Source: Calditrichota bacterium
GTDB taxonomy: Bacteria > Calditrichota > Calditrichia > RBG-13-44-9
Direction of reading: 5' to 3'
DNA length: 10,147 bases
Assembly (NCBI GenBank): GCA_024276455.1
Contig: JAJRXE010000449.1
Location: 1 to 10,147 of the forward strand
A program made the position numbers and the translations under genes. Of this stretch, positions 6,272 to 10,147 are shown one piece after another (the stretch's first letter is position 1; every line of letters starts with the position of its first letter). The notes beneath the pieces are model-generated. The model was not told the origin of the DNA and ran no database searches. It worked only from the letters and a program-made list of their open reading frames with translations.

Positions 6272-7460
6272 AAAACCGTTTCGTTTAACCTTCTGGAAAA
6301 GTGTGTTTTTCCTGATTTTAATCGCAGGACTGTACAGCACTTACATACGTTTCTTTTACGGATTAGGGGCTGCCACCAACCTGTCCGACTGCTTTCCCTG
6401 GGGCTTGTGGATCGGTTTCGATGTGTTGTGTGGAGTCGGCTTGGCCGCCGGCGGGTTTACCATGGCCGCGCTTGTGTACATCTTTAACATAAAAAAATTC
6501 AAACCGATCGTTCGTCCCGCCATTCTCACCGCCTTTCTGGGCTACCTGTTGGTGATCTTCGCCCTGCTGTACGACCTGGGCCGCCCTTACAATATCTGGC
6601 ACCCACTGATCATGTGGAATCCCCACTCGGTGATGTTCGAGGTCGGCTGGTGCGTCATGCTTTACACCACCGTTCTGGCACTGGAATTCCGCCCGGTCGT
6701 GCTGGAAAAATTCCACCTCCACAAACCGCTCAAGGTGATTAAATCCGCCCTGATTCCGCCGGTCATTTTAGGCGTACTATTCTCCACCCTACACCAGTCT
6801 TCACTCGGATCACTGTTTCTGATAGTTCCGGAAAAGCTCTACCCACTCTGGTACTCGCCCCTTCTTCCGGTACTGTTCTTCGTTTCGTCGGTAGCGGTGG
6901 GTTTTGCCATGGTCATTTTCGAATCGTATCTCAGTGCACGGGCGTTCAACAAACACCTGGAAAAGCCCCTCCTCATGGAACTGGCCCGGGTGGTGGTGTT
7001 TATCTTAAGCCTTTACCTGATCCTCAAATTGCAGGATTTTGCCCGGCGGGACGCTTGGCATTACCTCTTCATTAACCGGCCAGAAACTTACCTATTCTGG
7101 GCGGAAATGCTCCTTGGTGTACTACTACCACTGGTGTTGCTGGCCACACCTCGCATTCGTCGCCATTCGGTGGCTCTGTTCTGGAGTGTGCTGCTGGTAA
7201 TCAGCGGGTTTGTACTCAACCGAATGAACGTTTCCATTACCGCTCTGGAATCGTACAGCGGAGCGCATTATTTCCCCTCCTGGATGGAAATTAGCATTAC
7301 GCTGATGATTGTGGCGCTAGGATTTGCGGCTTTCCGCTGGATTGCCAAAAACTTTCCAATCTTTCAGGCGGAAAAAGTGCCGGCACTGCCGAGCATCCGG
7401 CAAATCCCGATTGTGCTGGAAAGTAAAGAAAAAATCAATAAACAGGAAACCTTGAACTAA
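6249..7460 (+). CDS. NrfD/PsrC-superfamily membrane subunit, HybB-like
   Basis: This 403-residue integral membrane protein has about ten hydrophobic helices (near 18-37, 51-80, 90-110, 126-146, 167-187, 204-226, 241-262, 281-300, 307-325 and 347-365), as in HybB. HybB-type signatures are clear: G-A-A-T-N-L-S-D and F-P-W-G-L-W-I-G-F-D (49-58), W-N-P-H-S-V-M-F-E-V-G-W (123-134) and H-Q-S-S-L-G-S-L-F (182-190). Family members take electrons from, or give them to, the quinone pool through the paired ferredoxin subunit. The ATG lies inside the ferredoxin gene, after AAGGAGG at 6237-6243. HybB normally sits beside a [NiFe] hydrogenase; none is encoded here. Related NrfD subunits also serve other catalytic modules, so the substrate is open. 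Confidence 0.93.
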   Translation: MEILPVTKKPFRLTFWKSVFFLILIAGLYSTYIRFFYGLGAATNLSDCFPWGLWIGFDVLCGVGLAAGGFTMAALVYIFNIKKFKPIVRPAILTAFLGYLLVIFALLYDLGRPYNIWHPLIMWNPHSVMFEVGWCVMLYTTVLALEFRPVVLEKFHLHKPLKVIKSALIPPVILGVLFSTLHQSSLGSLFLIVPEKLYPLWYSPLLPVLFFVSSVAVGFAMVIFESYLSARAFNKHLEKPLLMELARVVVFILSLYLILKLQDFARRDAWHYLFINRPETYLFWAEMLLGVLLPLVLLATPRIRRHSVALFWSVLLVISGFVLNRMNVSITALESYSGAHYFPSWMEISITLMIVALGFAAFRWIAKNFPIFQAEKVPALPSIRQIPIVLESKEKINKQETLN

Positions 7461-7472
7461 ACGCAGCAAGCC

Positions 7473-8270
7473 ATGAAAGGGCACCAACGACATACGGAGT
7501 TCGAACCGATTCAAAAATGCGTCTGGATGCAAGCCAACGTGGTAAACTACCGGCTGTGCAACCACAATTACCAGTGCGAGCAGTGCGAATTCGACAAAGT
7601 GATGCGTGGCTTGCTGCCGGAAGACTGCCCGGACATGTCCGAACGTCCCGGACCGCTTACCACAACGGTTCAGGGTGAATCGGACACAATTCAACAACGG
7701 GTTAACAATTACTTTATTAAGCTCTTCGGAAACTGTCCCATTTACCTGGACCGTCATTATTGCTCCTCCCAACTATGGTGCCGGCTCGAGAACGATAATT
7801 GCGCTGCACTAGGAATCAACAAATTTGTGCTCAAACTCCTCCACCCGGTGCAGCGCATCGTTTTGCCGTTAGTAGGTAACTATTACCACAGCGGCCAAAT
7901 GATCGCTCTGATCATCCGCGACCAGCAGAGCATTCCGCTTCACTCGCCCATTTCCGGACGGGTGATTGCCGTGAATCCCACTTTCGAAGGGAACGGAATA
8001 GCCCTCATCACCGCCGAAGACGATTACCTTTTCAAAATGGAAGGGAAAAATTTGCACCGGAATGTCAAGCAGTCCGGCGACGAAATGATGGGACTAAAAA
8101 ACTACCTGGCCACCGTGAACACGGTGAAATGCTTTTTACGCGAAGCCCTTGTAGAACAAACTAGGGAAAAAATCGGCCAGACCATGGCGGACGGCGGTAA
8201 GTGTGAGAATAACCTGGAACGCATCATCGGTAAAGCCGCATACCTGGAACTGTTGCACCGGCTATTTTAA
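7473..8270 (+). CDS. Cysteine-rich GcvH-fold protein, lipoyl lysine absent
   Basis: This 265-residue protein has no signal or membrane helix, so it is probably cytoplasmic. Its N-terminus has a cysteine cluster C16-x12-C29-x5-C35-x2-C38 in the context C-V-W-M-Q-A-N-V-V-N-Y, with C-x-F-D at the end. This suggests a bound metal or Fe-S centre; C52, C88, C97, C103 and C110 are additional. Residues about 96-182 follow the GcvH fold: G-I at 114-115, L-P-L-V-G at 131-135, and S-P-I-S-G-R-V-I-A-V-N at 158-168. The G-I to P distance is 46 residues, and Gln151 occupies the lipoyl-lysine position. There is no lysine at all between 121 and 188, so lipoylation at the canonical site is excluded. T-M-A-D-G-G (237-242) matches the C-terminal extension of the first gene of the operon. 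It begins 12 nt after the NrfD stop with no clear Shine-Dalgarno, so translation is probably coupled. Likely an accessory or regulatory partner of the NrfD module. Confidence 0.75.
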   Translation: MKGHQRHTEFEPIQKCVWMQANVVNYRLCNHNYQCEQCEFDKVMRGLLPEDCPDMSERPGPLTTTVQGESDTIQQRVNNYFIKLFGNCPIYLDRHYCSSQLWCRLENDNCAALGINKFVLKLLHPVQRIVLPLVGNYYHSGQMIALIIRDQQSIPLHSPISGRVIAVNPTFEGNGIALITAEDDYLFKMEGKNLHRNVKQSGDEMMGLKNYLATVNTVKCFLREALVEQTREKIGQTMADGGKCENNLERIIGKAAYLELLHRLF

Positions 8271-8495
8271 AAGACACTCCATTATTTGCTCGCGAAATAC
8301 ATGAAAAACGCTAAAAATAATAATATCTTGAAATTTAACAACTGCACCCCAAAAATTAAATTTATACAAGTAAATAGCGAGTTCTAATTGACTTTTTTTT
8401 GTACTTTAGGACGATATACACTTAATATTAAATGCATAATTATATCCTATTTAATACAAATTTGGGTTTGGGGGAAATAATTTCCGGACACGACC
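8271..8495. other. AT-rich convergent intergenic region
   Basis: This 225-nt, strongly AT-rich stretch separates the end of the plus-strand operon from the end of the minus-strand archaemetzincin gene. I see no convincing intrinsic terminator for either strand, although transcription must end here from both sides. A TTGACT at 8388-8393 followed by a T run lacks a -10 box at proper distance. A short CTCGC/GCGAG complementarity (around 8290 and 8377) is too weak and widely spaced to call. Confidence 0.5.
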
Positions 8496-9038
8496 TCAAA
8501 ACTCCGGGTAGGCGATACCCAATCTTTCCTGGCAAAGGCGGCAAAACCCCATTCGTTTCAGATCAATGTCTTCCACGTAGGTAGAAGAGTGCATGACGCA
8601 GGTGTAATCCGTGCAATGGGTTAAACCCAGCACGTGCCCCAGTTCGTGAGTTACCTCCTTTAACACCCGCTCGTAAAATAGGGCCGGATTTTCTGGTAGT
8701 CCGTAAAATTCGTTACGCAGACGGAAGGTGGATACCAGGGCGCCGCTCCCGCCCAACTGGGCCTCGCCAAACAAGAAAGTCATGATGGGGACGTAGATGT
8801 CCACCTCCACAATACCCACAATGCTGTTGCCGTCCGGAGGTAAAAAATTCAGCAAGCGGGCCAGAATGAGGGTAGAATAATACTGATTTCGTTCGCCGGA
8901 GTAAAAGGGGAGCAAATCGAGCGGCAGGGAGATGGGGACGAACCGGAAAGGCAGGCACTGTTGTAAATCGGCAATCAGCGGCTCTGCCCGGTTTCGAAAA
9001 TGGTTATTCACAAAGGCAATATAAACCGTACGATCCAC
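8496..9038 (-). CDS. Archaemetzincin (archaelysin) zinc metalloprotease
   Basis: This 180-residue protein has the full archaemetzincin signature. The catalytic zinc site is H131-E132-x2-H135-x5-H141, with E132 as general base. It is followed immediately by the second, structural zinc motif C142-x4-C147, then C166-x2-C169, with the Met-turn M149 between. Family members are small soluble metallopeptidases whose natural substrates are mostly unknown. No signal peptide is present, so it acts in the cytoplasm. The start is GTG at 9038-9036, directly abutting the TAA of the upstream sigma-54 activator gene with no base between. There is no independent ribosome-binding site beyond what lies inside that gene, so translation should be coupled. 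Other start choices would lose the first strand. Co-expression with a two-component regulator is the notable point; whether the protease acts in that pathway is inference. Confidence 0.92.
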   Translation of the reverse strand: MDRTVYIAFVNNHFRNRAEPLIADLQQCLPFRFVPISLPLDLLPFYSGERNQYYSTLILARLLNFLPPDGNSIVGIVEVDIYVPIMTFLFGEAQLGGSGALVSTFRLRNEFYGLPENPALFYERVLKEVTHELGHVLGLTHCTDYTCVMHSSTYVEDIDLKRMGFCRLCQERLGIAYPEF

Positions 9039-10147
9039 TTACCGTTTAATACCGTATTTTTTCATTTTATTGTAAAGGGTAACCCGATCGATACCCAGCA
9101 TTTGCGCCGCCCGGGTCACATTGCCCTCCGTAAGACGGAGTACTTCCTCGATGTGCTGCTTTTCCACCTCCGCCAGGGTCAAACCAACTTTTTTAGTGCT
9201 CCCACCGCCGTTGAGCTGCAGAGGCAAATCCTCAATCGCAATCTCCGGCGTTTTGCCAATAACCATGGCGCGCTCGATGGCATTTTCCAGCTCCCGCACG
9301 TTGCCAGGCCAGGCATAATTCAGTAGTAACTGCTCCGCCGCAGAGGAGATTTTTTTCTCCGGCTTACCCATGGCACGGGCGAATTTGCGGATGAAATGGC
9401 GAGCCAGGGGTAAAATATCCGCTTTCCGCTCTCGCAGCGGCGGTACCACAATGGTGAATACATTAATCCGGTAATAAAGGTCTTCCCGGAATTTCCCTTC
9501 TTCCACCAATTGCTCCAGATTCTTGTTGGTGGCGCAAATCAACCGGAAATCCACCTCAATTTCTTCGCTGCCGCCCAGGCGGGTGAAGCGATGCGTTTCT
9601 AGTACCCGCAGCAGATCCACCTGCATCGGAGGAGTAATGTCGCCAATTTCGTCCAGAAACAGGGTACCGCCCTCGGCCAGCTCGATCTTGCCCTTCCGGC
9701 GGTACTGGGCACCGGTAAAAGCGCCCTTTTCGTGCCCGAACAATTCGCTTTCTAACAAGGTTTCCGGAATGGCGCCACAATTTACCGCCACAATGGGAAA
9801 ATAACGCCGCTTGCTCTGGCTGTGAATGGCTCGGGCAATGAGTTCCTTCCCGGTACCGCTCTCGCCCCGAATCAGCACGGTGGAATCGGTTTCCGCCACG
9901 GTCTGCACCATCTCCAGCACCTGCTTCATCTTCTCGCTCTCGGAAATAATCTCGTCGATCCCGAACAGTTCGGTGATCTTTTTTTTCAACTCCTGATTTT
10001 CCCGGGCCAGTTCCTTCTGCTTCAGGGCGTTGCGCACCAGATGCGAAAGATCGTCCGGGTCGAACGGTTTGGTTACGTAGTCGAATGCGCCCAGTTTCAG
10101 GGCTTCAACCGCGGTATCTACCGAGGCGTAAGCGGTCATGATAATAA
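9039..10147 (-). CDS. Sigma-54-dependent response regulator, NtrC family (receiver domain truncated by window end)
   Basis: The frame is open to the window edge, and an ATG at 10139-10137 lies inside the receiver domain, so the true start is outside. In residues counted from that Met, the receiver end is seen at 1-40: an M-T-A-Y-A-S strand, L-G-A-F-D-Y-V-T-K-P-F with the conserved Lys24, but the phosphoacceptor Asp is off-window. The AAA+ domain has Walker A G-E-S-G-T-G-K-E (92-99), the sigma-54-contacting G-A-F-T-G-A loop (139-144), Walker B L-F-L-D-E (160-164) and the F-R-E-D-L-Y-Y-R-I-N arginine-finger region (217-226). A Fis-type helix-turn-helix closes the protein (about 325-366: G-N-V-T-R-A-A-Q-M-L-G-I). 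All motifs needed for opening RpoN promoters are intact. Its stop abuts the archaemetzincin start. A cognate kinase probably lies upstream. The sigma-54 promoter at 4492 is an obvious candidate target, but binding is not shown. Confidence 0.96.
   Translation of the reverse strand, partial: IIMTAYASVDTAVEALKLGAFDYVTKPFDPDDLSHLVRNALKQKELARENQELKKKITELFGIDEIISESEKMKQVLEMVQTVAETDSTVLIRGESGTGKELIARAIHSQSKRRYFPIVAVNCGAIPETLLESELFGHEKGAFTGAQYRRKGKIELAEGGTLFLDEIGDITPPMQVDLLRVLETHRFTRLGGSEEIEVDFRLICATNKNLEQLVEEGKFREDLYYRINVFTIVVPPLRERKADILPLARHFIRKFARAMGKPEKKISSAAEQLLLNYAWPGNVRELENAIERAMVIGKTPEIAIEDLPLQLNGGGSTKKVGLTLAEVEKQHIEEVLRLTEGNVTRAAQMLGIDRVTLYNKMKKYGIKR

Noticed and set aside
4553..8270. Reading the operon as a glycine cleavage system
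   Set aside because: No gcvT, gcvP or lpd is present, the lipoyl lysine is missing in both GcvH-like proteins, and the neighbours are redox membrane subunits.
8388..8420. TTGACT with downstream TATACA as a plus-strand promoter in the convergent gap
   Set aside because: The spacing is 21 nt and no plus-strand gene follows; only antisense RNA could be made.

Overview
The window is bacterial DNA of roughly even base composition. It comes from a diderm with lipoprotein-type metal efflux, an archaeal/eukaryote-like prolyl-tRNA synthetase, sigma-54 regulation and HybB-type electron-transfer membrane proteins. This mix suggests an anaerobic or facultative lineage near the Bacteroidota/Calditrichota (FCB) group. 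That placement is inference from gene content, since no rRNA or marker phylogeny is visible.

Layout: (1) Positions 1-1816 (+) hold the end of a metal-type RND efflux locus: a TolC-like outer-membrane domain cut by the window edge, then a CusB-like periplasmic adaptor lipoprotein, then a hairpin region with a T run. (2) Positions 1954-4274 (+) form a housekeeping unit: a good sigma-70-like promoter, proS with a zinc-binding C-terminal domain, a rhomboid protease 16 nt behind it, and a textbook intrinsic terminator. (3) Positions 4275-8270 (+) are the most interesting part. A 280-nt AT-rich control region contains repeats and a near-consensus sigma-54 (-24/-12) promoter. It leads into four genes: a membrane-anchored GcvH-fold protein, a 16-cysteine four-cluster ferredoxin subunit (HybA/PsrB type) with a C-terminal membrane helix, an NrfD/HybB-type ten-helix membrane subunit, and a second, cysteine-rich GcvH-fold protein. 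No catalytic subunit (hydrogenase, molybdopterin enzyme or multihaem cytochrome) lies in this unit. (4) Positions 8496-10147 (-) converge on it and encode an archaemetzincin protease and, directly upstream with no intervening base, an NtrC-type sigma-54 activator whose receiver domain runs off the window.

How it may work together: the ferredoxin and NrfD subunits form a standard pair linking an electron-transfer chain to the quinone pool. Both GcvH-like proteins align without gaps to the GcvH core, recalled from memory, between the GI and SP(V/I)SG motifs. At the lipoyl-lysine position one has Asp and the other Gln. Both carry the same extra C-terminal motif (TMADGG). They are therefore probably dedicated structural or regulatory partners of the NrfD module rather than glycine-cleavage proteins. 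The neighbouring sigma-54 activator is the natural candidate to switch the sigma-54 promoter on. I regard this sigma-54-controlled, catalytic-subunit-less GcvH-like/ferredoxin/NrfD/GcvH-like unit as the best candidate in the window for an incompletely described system.
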